From the NCBI RefSeq assembly GCF_020085105.1, contig NC_058042.1, positions 13,656,501 through 13,720,500 on the forward strand: DNA of 64,000 bases, read 5' to 3'. This DNA is from Siniperca chuatsi (taxonomy: Eukaryota > Chordata > Actinopteri > Centrarchiformes > Sinipercidae). The notes below the pieces were generated by a model. It worked only from the letters and a program-made list of their open reading frames with translations. It did no database searches and had not been told where the DNA came from. The stretch's first letter is position 1, and each line of letters begins with the position of its first letter. A program made the translations under genes and the position numbers. Shown piece by piece: positions 11,000 through 24,734 of the stretch.

Positions 11000-13730
11000 T
11001 TCCTAATAAAAAAAAGCATTTTTTCTTCACTTTCATAATACTATATATTAATTTCTGTCCATTTGTGTGTAATTTGGCCATATCCTCACCTGCCATCCTT
11101 CGTCTTATGGCTCATTGATCTCATTAAAGGTTAGAGCCTCATTTGACCTGCTGTGTCTTTCTACTTCCTGCCAGCTATTTCATCTCCACTAGATCTTCCA
11201 CCTCATTACTTTTCAGCTAACATTATTAACCTTACATGTCTTCAAATTGTCTTCAACAAGTGTCATACATAGTGCCACGTCTGAATGAGAATCTGTAACA
11301 AAATAGTACTTTTGTAAAGACATTCAATTTTTACAGTTGAACATTATCTGTAATAGTTTACTTAGTTCGTTACCCACTGGATGCCATTTGTGAAGCATAT
11401 TCACTTAAATTACACAAAGAAGAAACAATTCCTTGCACTTCTCTTTTACATTTTCTCTTAATTTTAAAGACTTTTACCTTTTCATGTTGCATTTATTATA
11501 AATCCGTCTGGTTTATCTGTTAATTGCCTAAAATGTAAATGTAAAATGACAATTATGCTGTCAGATTAAATGCTATTATGTATTGCATTTGACTAATTAT
11601 ACATGGTAATGCAAAAAATAGCTAATATTGGTTCAGCTTTGTGTTTGCTGAAAAGTAAAATTTGGCTGAACAATTTTTCACAACAGATTTCTCTCTTCTC
11701 CATCTCTGTACTTCTTAGTCTGAGCAGGTGCACTCTGGTAGTTTCTCAAAGAAATCAATCTACAGTACAGTTGTGGCTGTGGTGACGTGGATTTCACTGG
11801 GAAAGGCTCCATTGCACCCCTGACACTGAATGCACTAAGCAGGTGCAATATGCAAAATGAATGGAATGAATGGATGTGTAATGTTGAAGTGTATCTGTTA
11901 AAGCTTCAGTTGGAACTTTAAGTCCATTAATAATGGAAATCCCCTCTAATTTCCTTGTTATAGATGTGAGTGATGGACAGGCAAGTGGACGAAACATGGC
12001 CGGGGAAAAGGGATGAAGGGAATTGAAGTGGTAGAAGAAGATTAAAGTTTTATGTGACCATTTAATTAGAAGAGGAACTGTTTGGGAAAGAAAATAAGAT
12101 TATAAGTGGAAATGCGATTTGTGTTTCCAGTTTGTTTTCAGACATGCTGATGACTCAGTTTCCTCACAGTTTTGTTCTTGAGCTCATTTGAGCTATTTGA
12201 CTGTACAGAACTCAAGATGCATCAGTTACCTTGAACAAGTGTGATGTTATTTTCTGTACAAACTAAAAACTTGATATCACCCTTGTATAAGTGTTTCACT
12301 CTGCCTGAGAACAGATATTTTGATGTTTTTGTGATTGGTAGGTCGTGAAGAGGAGCTCATTTGACACACACAAGTCTGGCAAAGTGATCATACACTGCCT
12401 CACTGTGTGACTAAAATCTCCAAGCACCTTTTAATAATAAATTTATTATTCATGATGATAATTGAACTACTTCTGTAGAACCATTTAGTCACCTGCATTA
12501 TTCATTTAAACTAGCTGTGCATAATGAATGTTGCAAAGCAGCAGCAACACAAAAGTTTGTTTATGTTTTCACACTTGGACAGATGTTTCCCCCAAGGCTT
12601 TGAAATTCGTGTTTCTTTGTTTGTTGATATATTTCTGCTGGCACAGATTAAAAAATAATCTCATATTTCTTAGCAGCAATATGTATCAGTTTAGGAAGTA
12701 ATACAAAAGGATGGCAACTAAAATGCTAAAGAAAAATTTGCAGAGGTCTGTTGCTCTTGTTGCATACAGATAATTTTTTGTCTGCTCATATGTAAATACT
12801 TTGTAAAAACATGTCTGCGTGTGTGTGCACTTATAGCTAGTCCTGCTCCTACAGAGCTGCTGTACCCATACTATTGTGTGTGTGCAGCATGAAATTAGAC
12901 ACAACAGTTCAAAGGAAAAAGACCCTCTGAGACATGAGAAAATGAAACATTAATTTCTGGTCCACGGTCTGCAGTTCAGCTAATGTTCAGCCACGATTTT
13001 CCTTATTGACCCAACCAGTTAGAGTCCCCTGATGCTTGTTAAGAAAACAGTGCACATTCAGAACATGAACGAATCAGCCATTTTGCCTTTCCAATCACTC
13101 ATTATCTACAGTTTGATTTACAAATAAAAATGTACAATGTTAAGCTTGTAAGCTTAAGCTTTATTGAATTCCCAAAGAATAATTTAAAGTAGCTCTATTA
13201 CAAGATTTATTAAATATAACTTCAGTGTATTGAATTCCCAGAGCCTTATTCCCCAAATATAAAACTTATTGATTTCAGGGAGTAAAGAAAGGCCTCATTC
13301 AGTCCAGCTTTGATATTCTGGCCAACAGCCACCTGTCACATCGATGTGATCCACCCACGGGAAAGAGAAATATGTACTGTACACACAGACACCACCTCTG
13401 TCTTCTCAGCATCTAAACTGTAGACTCTATGCACTTCCAGAAACAAGGATGTGTTTATACAAGATCAGAGAAAAGAAACACTCTTTGGATTTGTATGAGT
13501 TTGTAGGTGCTCTTGGGAGACACAGGTAGAGTCACACTGATACGAGAAAACTTAACACATTATATTGCAGTGATATGAAAAGAAAACCAAGGAACTTTGT
13601 GAGAATCCTAAAGATTAGTCCACTCTTGTTTTGCTATATGTAATTCACGATTTGATGCCATTGTTGTGTCCAGATTTATTATCCTTTGATACTTTGTATC
13701 AGCTTGTCCAGTGTTAATATTTGACTCAAC
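11000..13730. other. No gene recognised
   Basis: AT-rich. Open frames are short and lack conserved protein character; no clear repeat boundaries. Confidence 0.5.
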
Positions 13731-13731
13731 A

Positions 13732-14179
13732 TTAAAGGATAGGTTCATATTTTTTCAAGTTTGTCTTAATACAATACTCACATGCCCATATGTACATTAA
13801 AAGCATTATTGGTCGCTATAATTGTTACATCCTGGCCATATTGGCCACAAAGAGAATCCTTTTTAAGCAGTTTCAATGTCAAAGTGATAGAGGACAAAAT
13901 CCACAGTCCTTCTGTGCAAAAGTGCATTCAGCCAATGCTAATACAAGACTTCAGCATCTTCCAAAGAAACTGTCTTTTTAGTACAAAATTCCCTCTGTTA
14001 CTATCCCTTTGCCGTGGCTCAGCAAGCAAACACTATTCGTTGTAGCACAATGAAGGAATTTCGTAAAAGGAGAAAAAACAGGAAAGATTACATCGAATAA
14101 CTCTTTCAACATAATGTACTCATGGTCATGTGAGCAATTAAACCTAAGAGACTTGAAAAAAGGGGACCCTATCATTTAA
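13732..14179 (+). mobile_element. TTAA-bounded MITE (GGATAGGTTC family)
   Basis: The 448-bp element starts TTAAAGGATAGGTTC and ends GGGGACCCTATCATTTAA, so the termini are imperfect inverted repeats (TTAAAKGATAGGKTC) with TTAA at both ends. Two overlapping forward open frames inside it are chance. Confidence 0.75.
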
Positions 14180-14689
14180 ATGAGTGTCAGTTTAAGTTTT
14201 ATGAATGATTTATTAATAATACTTATTAACTCCAATAAGAACACTCATCTTGATATTATTATACCATCGGTTAGGGGTTTAACATTTAAGGCAGTGTTAA
14301 TGATTATGTATGGCTGCTAATTTGCCAGGATAGGCATTTTTCATAAAATACATGTTGACATGTCACAGCAGGAAAAAGCCCAGGTTATTTAATTATGGCT
14401 GAGTTACATTTAGCTGCTTCGGTTTCAGGGTCTTGGTATTGTTCATGCTGGCTCACTGTCACATCTTACTGGGACACTTGAATAGAATAGAGCCATCATT
14501 AATATTACAAGTAACACCTCTGCTTTTCCAATTATGACAAGTCAAAATGTGTGCTGTGATATGATAGAAATGATGGTCATTTCTATAAGCCCCCCCCCAG
14601 TTTTAGTTAACTAAAAATATTCTTAAACTCTTTTGTTGTGAATATGGACAGAAGTGTCAACGTGAGTTTATCATGAAGCCAAATGTTAC

Positions 14690-15092
14690 TCTTCTGTGGT
14701 TCTGTGTTAATACCCCTGTGCAATATACTCTTTTCAGTTTAAAATTCCCTATTTATTGATATTGATATATATTCATACCTCTATTACTGCTGTGCAATAT
14801 CCTCCGTCTCATTATAATCCTAATAAGCTACATTTTACTTGACAGTTCATGCACTATTACCTTATACCGTATTATTATCATCAACCAGTAAACCCACTTT
14901 GTATTTCACACTTATTTTATACTTATACCCACTTAATTTGGTACTTAATTTATTTTCTGACCTGTATTATAGTGTATTATATTTTTTGCTTCGTACTTCT
15001 ATTCCTGAGTGCACTGACGTGATAGTGAACTGCTGTAGCAAAAGAGTTTCCCCTCGGGGATCAATAGAATATTTCTGATTCTGATTCTGATC
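14690..15092 (+). mobile_element. 3' tail of a 5'-truncated LINE
   Basis: AATAGAATATTTCTGATTCTGATTCTGATC, preceded by AACTGCTGTAGCAAAAGAG and TTTCCCCTCGGGGATC, is the usual 3' end of an abundant fish LINE family, with short ATTCTG repeats at the terminus. Only the noncoding tail is present; its 5' limit is uncertain. Confidence 0.6.
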
Positions 15093-17034
15093 AGTGAAGA
15101 GTATGAACTGCACTGCAGATTGGACTCTTTGTTAACAGTAAACAGACAGATAGATCAGCGTTATATAAGCTCATCTCCTCTATGAAACGTCTGTATCCTC
15201 ACTGCGCTGCATTATTATAAACTATGATGAACTGGTCGTGGGTCACATCTCTTGCCCGCGTACAGGCGCTGTCTCTCCCTCTTCATCGTTCATTCGTTTT
15301 ATAATGACTCAGTTTAAACTCAACTGATAGTCATAGATAGTTGATACAAACTTGAGCAATAACAGAACATCCTAGTTTAAATGTATTGTTTTAGTAGGAA
15401 GTTAAGAATAAAATTTGTAGAATCAAGTAATTGTGTGATGTTTAAACCTTTTGTGTGTCCAACTTGATGTAACTTAATAATTGCAATAATTAATAATAGT
15501 ATACAGCAAAGCAGACAGAAACAGAAAGATACGCTAAAATACACCAAGACAGGAAAAATTAAGTCGTAAACAGACTTACAATTGGCATGTACTGTAGTTT
15601 AAAAATGAAGACATGAAGAAGCACGGATTCAGGGATTTATGAATGAATCTAAGTCAATATACAGGATGTTTTTTTGCCCTCACATATAGTAATGCAAGGA
15701 TGTGTGCAAATATGCAACTGCAAGTGTGTACACTGTACTCACAGCGGTAATAGTAAGCCCTCTTCCCTTCTCCTCTGTTTCTTTTCCTCTGGGTGAACGG
15801 CCTTGAAAATGTATGTTATGGGTCTTTAGTCCTGAGTGCACTTGTAAGTTTCACAAGAACATCAAAACACAATCAAGTTGTGTGGATCCCTGAGGCTCGA
15901 GGCTGGGAGCTAGCACTTAGGGAACGAGAGGATTAAGGGGGGGGGGGGTGGACTTCAGAAATGGGGAGATGAAGGGAAGCAGAAGAAGGATGTGCAGTTG
16001 GAAAATAGATGAATGGAAAGGTTGGGATAAATGATCAGTTCATATTGAAATCAGATGATAAGATATTTTAATACAAAACCTACATTGGATGATATTGCAT
16101 TGTTCATATCAGTTTTTATAGGAAGCAGAGTTTATGACTAATTTATTCCCTCATACATTCATTCAGAAGTTTTTATCCTCCTCTGTCGTTAAGTACTGAG
16201 TTCACTGAATCGATCCAAAGCTCAGCTCCAGCCCAGAAACCTTTTTAAATTACATGTGTCACAATTCATGACTGAACTGTGTGAACTCTGACAGCAAGAG
16301 AGGGGGAGTAAGGAAAAATTAAAAGTCTTCTCTCTTTTTTTTTTTTTTTATACATGGTCAAGAAATCCTGCTCTTTGCTCGCACAGCTTTTGAAGCCTGA
16401 ATGTGAGGAGTGGTAATTGAGTGTATGAGGATATGTTGGGTTGGATTGAGCCATCACTCCTGGAAAGAGAGAAAGATGAATAGACAGCAGGGAGAGAGAG
16501 AAGTGGAGGGAAGAAGGGAGAAAGAGTGACTTGGCTCACAGAGAGAGATGAGAGGAAAGCAAGCTTATCTCCTTTGAATTTTGTTCATTGGCAAATATAT
16601 TATGATGATGATGATGATGATTATTATTATATTTGTTTTAGCAAAAAACAAACATAATGATGCTAAGATTATTACTGATTACTGAGTGTGTCTGCAAAAT
16701 CTTCCATTTATAATCTCCTTTATTTATAATCTCCCTCTTATTTGTTCAGTATATTATTGTGGGGTAAGCAACTATAATCACTTGGTCCAGCTTGGGGAGG
16801 ATTGTGGTCATGGTAAAATAAAAAAAATGCCAGTGGTGAGGTTGGGTTATGTTGAGTAAAAATAGTTATGTGTAGGTAAACTCCTTGAGATGGTTAAATT
16901 AAGGTTTAGAAGTTGGAATGTTTACGGTAAGATTAGACATGGTTGGGGGGTTTCATTTATTGTGCGTTTCTTCTTCTGGTTCATTGCTTCTGTTTAAAGA
17001 ATTTTGTTTAACTCAGCAGTGAAGTAGAGCTGAC
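15093..17034. other. No gene recognised
   Basis: Contains a poly-G tract at about 15938 and a poly-T tract near 16328. Nothing coding is apparent. Confidence 0.5.
16600..16632 (+). repeat. (GAT)n(TAT)n microsatellite
   Basis: Six or so GAT units followed by a short ATT run. Confidence 0.85.
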
Positions 17035-17330
17035 GCAAATAGTCAATTAATCAATTAGTCAATTGATAGAAAATCCACTGGAAACTATTTTGATAATCGA
17101 TTAATCATTTCAGTAATTGTTCAGGCACAATTTCAAAACATTGCTGCTTCTCAGTGTGAGGATTTTAGGTTTTTCTCTGCCAGACAAAACAAGCAATTTG
17201 AAGACTTTACCTTGGGCTATGGGAAATTCTAATTTATATTTTTCACTATTTTCTGACATTTTAAAGATAACATTAATCGATTAATTGAGAAAATAATCAG
17301 CAATAATCAATTATTAAAATAATTGTTAGT
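17035..17330 (+). mobile_element. Third copy of the GGGCTGCAACTAA-type MITE
   Basis: Repeated AATTAATCAATTAGTC and GATAATCGATTAATC blocks near the left end, a central GACAAAACAAGCAATTTGAAG block and AATCGATTAATTGAG near the right end match the same family as the copies at 50 and 52.8 kb. Both termini are degraded. Confidence 0.7.
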
Positions 17331-17949
17331 TAAGGAGCTTCTAGATCCGTTCTGCCCAAGGGAGTGTTTAGGTCAACACTCCCTTCAGGTTCCCTTGCTT
17401 AAAATTATGCAACCCCACTTAAATGATGTTTTATCGCCCTGTTAATTTTTCAAAATATATCCCTACACCCACAACTCCAGATAGATACCATAATATACAA
17501 ACACAATACAAAGCAAAACAAAATGAACAAAAGAGAGAAAAACACACCAAAAAACTATTCTGCGTTATACTGCATAAAGATGTATGCTTATACCCCTTCA
17601 CACAGAGCTGTGCATAACCATATACTGTACATGCACCCATGAAAAAACAGGATATGACACATCTCTCATCATATGATGTGTGTCACGTGTGCATATGCAT
17701 GTGCACACATACAGTAAATCTCTTTTACAGTTAAAAGAGATTGTAATTGTATGGATAGCACCTGCAATCAGCTAAGATGATCATTAGTCAGTTAGTTGCT
17801 TTACATGAGCAATAAATGATATCCATGTGTTACGACATTTATCGACTGATCCTTGCGAAGTCTAACACTGAAATTAAAGGGGTTCTTCACTGTATCTACA
17901 CTACAAAAAGCTGTTTTAAGGTCTTGGGGAGTACTGCTACGTGAAAAAA

Positions 17950-18185
17950 AAATGTATAAAGCCTTTTGCGGCTCCAGAGGGAGCTGCACAAAATCAGATA
18001 AATTAATAAAAGTGATGTCACTTGAGTCAGCGTCGGATGGGGCTGAAGACTACAAATTTGAAAAAAATAATCTGGGGGTGTGGAGTTAGAAACAAGGGAG
18101 TTTACCAGACCTCTGTAGCCTGCTCCTCATCTCTGTGTGAGGCTAGCATCTCAAGGCCACATTAGCCGCTACTAGCATAACACTC
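17950..18185 (+). repeat. Dispersed repeat (TATAAAGCCTTTTG family), copy 2
   Basis: It contains TGTATAAAGCCTTTTGCGGC, GTGATGTCACTTGAGTCAGC, GGCTGAAGACTACAAATTTG, GTGTGGAGTTAGAAACAAG and ACATTAGCCGCTACTAGCAT. It lacks the long palindrome present in copy 1. Confidence 0.75.
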
Positions 18186-18189
18186 CCAA

Positions 18190-19134
18190 ATCTGCGACTG
18201 AAGGCGAGTTGCATTGTGGGTAATGGAGGTGCAAGGTTTTGACAAGGAAGATGAATATGTACAATAAAAGAGATGATAACGCCAGTTTCTGCTGCATCGA
18301 TTTTGATCCTTTTAAAAAAAAAACATTGTGAGTCTGACAATGTTATAGAAATGCAATGCTAAATCTGTGGAGTCCTGTGTTAATGAAAAAAACAAAAACA
18401 AAGCTGTTGCTTGGAGTATGTGCATATTTGTATGCAGCACCACATTCAACGGTGTTTTTTGTTTTGGTCAAGTTCAACTCTGCTGTTTGTATACAGCCAC
18501 CACAAAGGTAACTGTGTCAGTGTGGCTTAGCATCACTTCATAGCTGTTTCAGTAAATCTTCAACTCTCTAACTTCTTCCCATTCTGAGGATTGAACTCTC
18601 TTGAAATTATTTATTTTGTGTGTGACACTGGGAAAGCAATCTCCCCCCACCACAATTTATATTTATCTTAATTTACCAATTTACCAGAGAAAATTGTTTC
18701 TTCCCATTTTCCTTGAGCAATAATGATTCAAAATGTAGTACCACAGAAGAATGATATGATGCCTTGATGATGCAAAGTTTAGGAAGAAATATTTTAGATA
18801 CCTTCATGTGTTAATTTATCCTATACAGTAATAAAATAGCATACATGATAATCTTATTGTGTGAAGTTATAATTCAATCTAGATATGTCTCTCAGTGTTT
18901 TTCATTTCACCGTCATACTTTCATCATATCGTACTGTATTTATCTATCTTATGCCACAAAATTATTTTTTGCATCAGATTACAACTGGCCAGTGTGTGCT
19001 GTGTATTATGCTATGGCTATGATTTGGTGTGTTTGTCATTGATAAGGACACTGGAGTGTTATTGCTGTCACATTTATTTAAGCTCATGTGAATTTTAAAC
19101 CTGTTCCTCACATCATTTGAATCTACCTTATTCC

Positions 19135-19136
<2 letters not shown>
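18190..19136. other. No gene recognised
   Basis: AT-rich DNA with chance frames only. Confidence 0.5.
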
Positions 19137-19212
<76 letters not shown>

Positions 19213-19215
19213 ACA
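19137..19215 (+). repeat. (AC)n microsatellite
   Basis: An AC array of about 38 units with one T interruption near the right end. Confidence 0.98.
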
Positions 19216-19789
19216 ATATGCTTGTGATTAAGGGTGTCCAGGTCTGTCATTAGACCATGCGGTGTGGGGAAATGATGTCTCGGTAGACCTCCTGCAAAAG
19301 GCAGAGCAAGAGTTAAGACATTAATAGGCAGAGAAAAGCTATACAGCATCACTGTCTACCTCTGTGCTAGGACTGGCAAGATCAAAGGCTGACTCTGGGA
19401 GAGAGAGAGGAGGGGGGTAGAGAAAGACAGCCAAACACACAGACACAAGCGAAGAGAGAGAAAAAGTCATCCAGCGACAAGGAGAAAGAGAGAATAGTAA
19501 GTTCTGAGAGCACAGAAGGGACAGGGAGGCAGGTAAAGAAAAAATCGACAGGGAGGATAAATAGAAAGCATTTCCCTTCTGCCACCTGTCTTAATGCTGA
19601 CTTCAGATTATGCTACATTGGCCTCAGTGTCACCTTCTGTATACCTTGTGAAACCCTTGTAACAAGGCAGGCATGAACTTGTCTGGTCAGCACACTGACT
19701 ATTGAGTCATGCTAATAAGCCTGCAGTGAACATGTTTTCATCGAGGAATGATGCAGCACCTTTTTTGCATCAATGACTAATGTTGTAGC

Positions 19790-20160
19790 CACGGCATAGC
19801 TCTATGGAGGGCAGTGTCAGTCTGTAGGTCGGTCGGTCCTGACAGATTCCCGATGAAATTTTCTACCAACATCTGTGTTTCTCAGAGGATGAATCCTAAT
19901 GACTTTGGTGATCCTCTGACTTTCATCTAGTGCCACCATTCAATGTATCCATTACTACGTACTTTGTGTTTAGTGCTGATAAGCAAATGTTAGCATGCTT
20001 ACACACTAAACTGAGATGGCAAACATGGTAAACATTATACCTTCTTAACATCAGCATGTTAGCATTGTCATTGTGAGCATGTTAGCTTAATGTTCAGATT
20101 TAACTCAAAGCACTGCAGTGCCTAAGTACAGCCTCACAGAGCTGCTGTTGTTAAATACTG
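19790..20160 (+). repeat. Dispersed fish repeat, copy 3
   Basis: It contains GACTTTGGTGATCCTCTGAC, CATCTAGTGCCACC, AAACTGAGATGGCAAACATG, CATGTTAGCATTGTCATTG and GCCTCACAGAGCTGCTG in the same order as copy 1 at 6.4 kb. Confidence 0.75.
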
Positions 20161-21261
20161 TGTGAGATAAAACTTTTTGGAAAGTCTTAAACAAGAAATG
20201 TTGACATTTTTTGTAAGAAAGAAAAAATATATCAAATGTTTGATCTATCACAGTGATCACAATCAGTTTATTACTGCAGCACAGGTAATCAGTGCCAGAT
20301 TTCAAAAGCAAAAAGTTTTATTGAAGTAGAAATAAATGGTGTGAAATAATTTAGAGGAGATGGCATCCTGCAACACTTTACAGCTGCACACATTCCACTA
20401 CGACTGACTGAATACGAATAATAAATATATTATGTGTAAGTGCTTATGTACTTACATAAAATGTGATGAATAGACTTTTGAATATCCATTCTAAGGATTT
20501 TAAAGGTAGGCTCCAAGAGGGCTCCATTATTTCTGAAATACCTCAAACTGCTCTGCCAATATGTTCTTAATTTGAGAAAGTGTCATCCATTTGATCCTTT
20601 GAATAACATCCCCCACTAATGTTTTTATGAATTTTTAAACTGAAAGTATTGGTATGAAATCTATCAGTTTTAATCAGCCCCTTCATACCCCTCCCCTCTG
20701 ACTTCCTTTCCCCTTTTTTCCTTTGGGTGAAGAATCTATTATTTATGCTTTTCCTTCACTCGGGGAGTGTCCACTTCAACAAGGTTTGAAGTCGGGGAAG
20801 TTTAACAGAAGTGAAGTAAAAATTTAGATGAGGCAACTCAATCTGGATACACCTTTTCTGGAGGAACATTTTATTCTTGGGCACATGTACTGCAGGGATC
20901 CATGTAGGGGTCAGATAAGTGTTAACACAGGGTTTTAGTGTGTATGTTCCTTTCGGTAGGATATATATATACATGAACTGCAGCTATGGAGCTGGTTAAC
21001 ATGAGTAGTATTGGAATGAGAGTGATGTTAAACTGATAATGAAGCATGGTGTCCCCTGAAGTTGAACTGAACCTGCACCAGTCCAGGCACAGAGAGTGGT
21101 TAATTATCACATGTTAAGAAGCAGAATCTCATATTGGGCAAAAATGTATTTTGATTCCCATTGCAGGAAAATGGCATGCTTAACATTTTTCACTTTCCAT
21201 TTAAACAGTAAAGCATCTTTTGTTTTGGGTGGCAAATAAAGCTGCATCGGTTTGCTATTTT
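20161..21261. other. No gene recognised
   Basis: AT-rich DNA, no coding block seen. Confidence 0.5.
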
Positions 21262-21630
21262 GAAGTCTTTGGTCTCAAGTCAAGTTTTCAAGGCCAAATC
21301 CAGGTCAAATCTTTTAGCAAATTACAAGTCTGTCAGGTCTTTGAATGCTGACAGTTAAAATGCTATGACATTTGAATATTTTGCTTTCAAATGTATGTAA
21401 AAAAAATGTGTTTTACATTGCTAACACCACATCCTAAAAATTACTGTACAAGGCCTGTCTGGCAATGTCTTATTTATTTGTTATTGTTCCAGGACCAGGT
21501 CATAATTTTAGAATATTTTCTCTTTCAAGCCTCAAGTTGCATCATGTCAAGTCCAAGTCAGGTCTCAAGGCCTAATTTCTTTTCATTGGCCCATGTCTGT
21601 CAGAAGGATCCTAACCTGGCAAGTCATGTG
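21262..21630 (+). repeat. Degenerate CAAGTC-type interspersed repeat
   Basis: Scattered TCAAGTCAAG, GGTCAAATC, ACAAGTC, GTCAAGTCCAAGTCAGG and TCTCAAGG strings are typical of a fish repeat built from short CAAGTC units. A shorter related piece is near 46250. The ORF over the right half is chance. Confidence 0.5.
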
Positions 21631-22097
21631 GATTGAATAAACTTATGTGTAATTTATCTTGTTTAGTCAACGGAAAATGTATATATTATTGATTTTATTC
21701 TTTTAAAAGGGCTGCATTAATGGACTTTTCCCTTACAAACACAAATTCAGAATATTTCACATAGGACATTGGTGATAAATTAAGGACCCATTTATAAACT
21801 GTACATTTTAGAAAACAGCAGGGGTCAGTACCTCAGAAATTTGCAAGATTATTTTGGGCTGGTTGTGGGATGTTTTATAATGTGGAAAAATCATACTGTA
21901 ATTCTGTACACATTTGAAATAATGCTTATTTTTTCCTTTGTAATACTGAATGGTTTGATGTTGCTGTGACAGGGGTCACAAGTGGAAACGATTGTGAATC
22001 TCTGTTGGAGTAGTTACTGTTTAAGCAGTCAGTAGTCTAAACTCACATCCTAAATTGGCATAATTCATGCCCAGTTTTACTGATCTGCTGTTCCAGT

Positions 22098-22213
22098 TTG
22101 GTGTAATGATGTGCTTAGGCTGAAGCTACTTTTTAAAGACACGCAGAAGTGGAGCAAAACTCGGACAGCCAATAAAAATAGCCACATAAATGCACCCAAT
22201 AATGCTTGTCATT
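22098..22213 (+). repeat. Paired repeat, copy A
   Basis: About 115 bp, including AAGACACGCAGAAGTGGAGC, AAAACTCGGACAGCCAATAA and AAATGCACCCAATAATGCTT, recur almost unchanged at 24619-24734. Differences between copies are few, apart from a short indel near the left end. Confidence 0.8.
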
Positions 22214-23814
22214 TAATTTGTGGAAAAAAATTACGACATTGTACTTAAAACTGAAAAGACCTGGTAGTTCTCTCTCAAATCCCATTTCGCTGCAAGACTG
22301 TCCAAGGCTTTAGTTTTATATCTCCCAATCAATTCTGTCTTTTCCTCAAAGGATGAATGAATGTCCGGGTCAGGGTAATCTGTCCAGCCGTCAGTCTGTT
22401 AAGGCCTGTGCTTTGTCTTCTCGTGCAGCTGTTATGGATGTCTCCTTCCCTGCAGCTGCTGAGGCTCACAGAGGTCTATGGGAGGAACAACCAATAACAA
22501 CACATCTCCTCTTGGTATAGTTTATCAGGGGCCACACTGCAGTTAGTCTAGAAGTGCTCTTGATTTTTTTTTCTTTTGCGTATGAGTCCAATTTGATTTA
22601 AAACTGTGGAGTTTTGAAGAAATGGTAAAATTGAATATACAGTTTTATGCAAGTTCTGCTGTTCTCTAAGACACTTGTGTACCTTTTCAGTATTTTGCTG
22701 GAGTCCTCTTAAATAGACCTGGATCACTGCCCTCTCTCTAAATCTAATTCTCTAAACAACAAAAAAAACCCACAAAACACTTTTACTTCTCCTTGCACTA
22801 GAGTTTCTTTTGCATTTGGAGTCTGTGTGTATGACAGACAAACAGTAGATGAAAGGAGGAAAATTTCTGTGTTCCTCTCCTTTATCCTGAAGTTGTTTCC
22901 CCTCTCGCTTTCACTCCTGTCCCCATTCATTTTCCTCTGGCGTTGTCTGCCTGTGCTGACATTGATGGTACCTGATGTCTCTCCAGGCCATAAAGCACAT
23001 GACAATTTTGTCCTGTGTTCAGTCAGTCCTCAATTACACCCCACCCCTTCTGTGTTATGTGTTGTGTACTGGTGTCACGATTGCTGATAATTCACCATAT
23101 ACCAATCTAGTCAGAAGTGGCAAGATGATGACTTGAGCTGCTTTTTTTTTTTTTAGGATTGCATCCCAGGTGTACGGCAGTTGGTAGGCCCAGTCCTAGT
23201 CCATAATATGTTTCTCTCTCTTAGGGATCCAAAACTGCCAACTTTGGGTTTTCTTGGCGGGCTTGTTCATTTTTTGCAGGAGTGTGCTTATCCTTGTGTT
23301 CTATAATACTACATGCTTATTCTAGTAAAAAGCTGTAGCCTAAATAACAAAACTTGTGTGTTTTTGTGTGCACACGGACAAACAGTTTGACTTGACCTGT
23401 GGAAGTATTCATTCTTTGCAGACTTTCTTTCCTCAGAGATTAGTAGTATATCAATCAATCAAGAGCAGCAGTCCTGGTTACTCACTTCCACTGATGGAAT
23501 ATTGACAAATGGTGACGTTTGAAATGAATGATGGATACACCAAAAGGTACTAAATCTATAGACCCACTTGTTAACTGTCCAGCACATTCAGTGTCAAATG
23601 CTTCAAGTCAAACATTTCTCACAAGTGGGAAAACATCAGATTGACAGCTGATTATTGTGGTTTGAATCTGATTGGATTTTAGCAGCACAAATAATGAATA
23701 AGCTTTTCTAAGTTAGTGATGTTCTTTACAGTATCATGTATTATAATATCATAATGTGTATAATATTGTACACAAAAAATAACCCCCAAACATTAAAAAT
23801 TCTTCACCAGTTAG

Positions 23815-24060
23815 TCGCTAGCTTTGTCTGTCTGCTGGTGCTGCTACCATACAGTGGGTTTCAAGGCATTTTTTTGCTGAAAACAGCTGCCTGCTGCTGG
23901 AAACGAGGTTAATGAGAGCAGTGAGAGTGAACCATACAGTACATTTACAGGCTGTGAGTGGAGCTTTAAAGCCTACACATACTGCTAAATGTCTTTCAGT
24001 ATGACTGACATATATAGCTGCTTAAATAACTGTGGTTGTCTAACTTCTAAAGCTTGTCTA
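23815..24060 (+). repeat. Dispersed repeat (GAAAACAGCTG / TAGCTGCTT family), copy 1
   Basis: GCTGAAAACAGCTGCCTGCTG, TATAGCTGCTTAAATAACTG and GTTGTCTAACTTCTAAAG have counterparts at 25.91-26.19 kb. Class unknown. Confidence 0.5.
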
Positions 24061-24618
24061 AATCACTAAAATAGTAAAGTACATATAAAATAAAGGGGGG
24101 AGAGAAGTAAGGATTAACTTCATGCCAACATGTCCAAACACAGAGTGACAGAGCTGAATGTTACCAGACTGAAAAAATGGCACTCTGTCCTTACAGAGCT
24201 CAGGCCAGATTAGCCTGTTCAGCTCTAGTGTCCTCTGGCATTCAGGACCATCCTATGCTATATATGTCTGTCTCATTCTATCTACTGTTCTACAATTCCT
24301 CCTCTATTTCCCCCTCCTCCTCCCCCTTTATTGTCAATGACTAGAGTTTTAATGATTACATCTGGCGGTGGCACAAATTAATTCCTGCCTCTCTGGCAAA
24401 AAGCTGTTCCCCACCTGATTATGCAAAGCAGGCCTACATTCTCTCCCTTTGAAGTGGAGGAAAAGCTGCTTAGAGATTCTCCCCTTGAGGAAACACTGCA
24501 ATGTGGGGGAACATCAACAAACCAGAGTTCACACAAAGGTCAGCAACACGGTTAACCCCAATGAAGCTCCACTTCATCTCCACATCTCGCTACTTTTAAG
24601 TTGTGTTGACGTTGTGGT

Positions 24619-24734
24619 GGTGTAATGATGTGCTCATATCAAATACTGAAGCTACTTTTCAAAGACACGCAGAAGTGGAGCAAAACTAGGACAGCCAATA
24701 AAAATAGCCATATAAATGCACCCAATAATGCTTG
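24619..24734 (+). repeat. Paired repeat, copy B
   Basis: It matches copy A at 22.1 kb over TGGTGTAATGATGTGCT, AAGACACGCAGAAGTGGAGC and AAATGCACCCAATAATGCTT in the same orientation about 2.5 kb away. The flanks diverge sharply on both sides. Confidence 0.8.

Noticed and set aside
13782-14045. Two overlapping forward frames
   Set aside because: Both are internal to a TTAA-bounded MITE.
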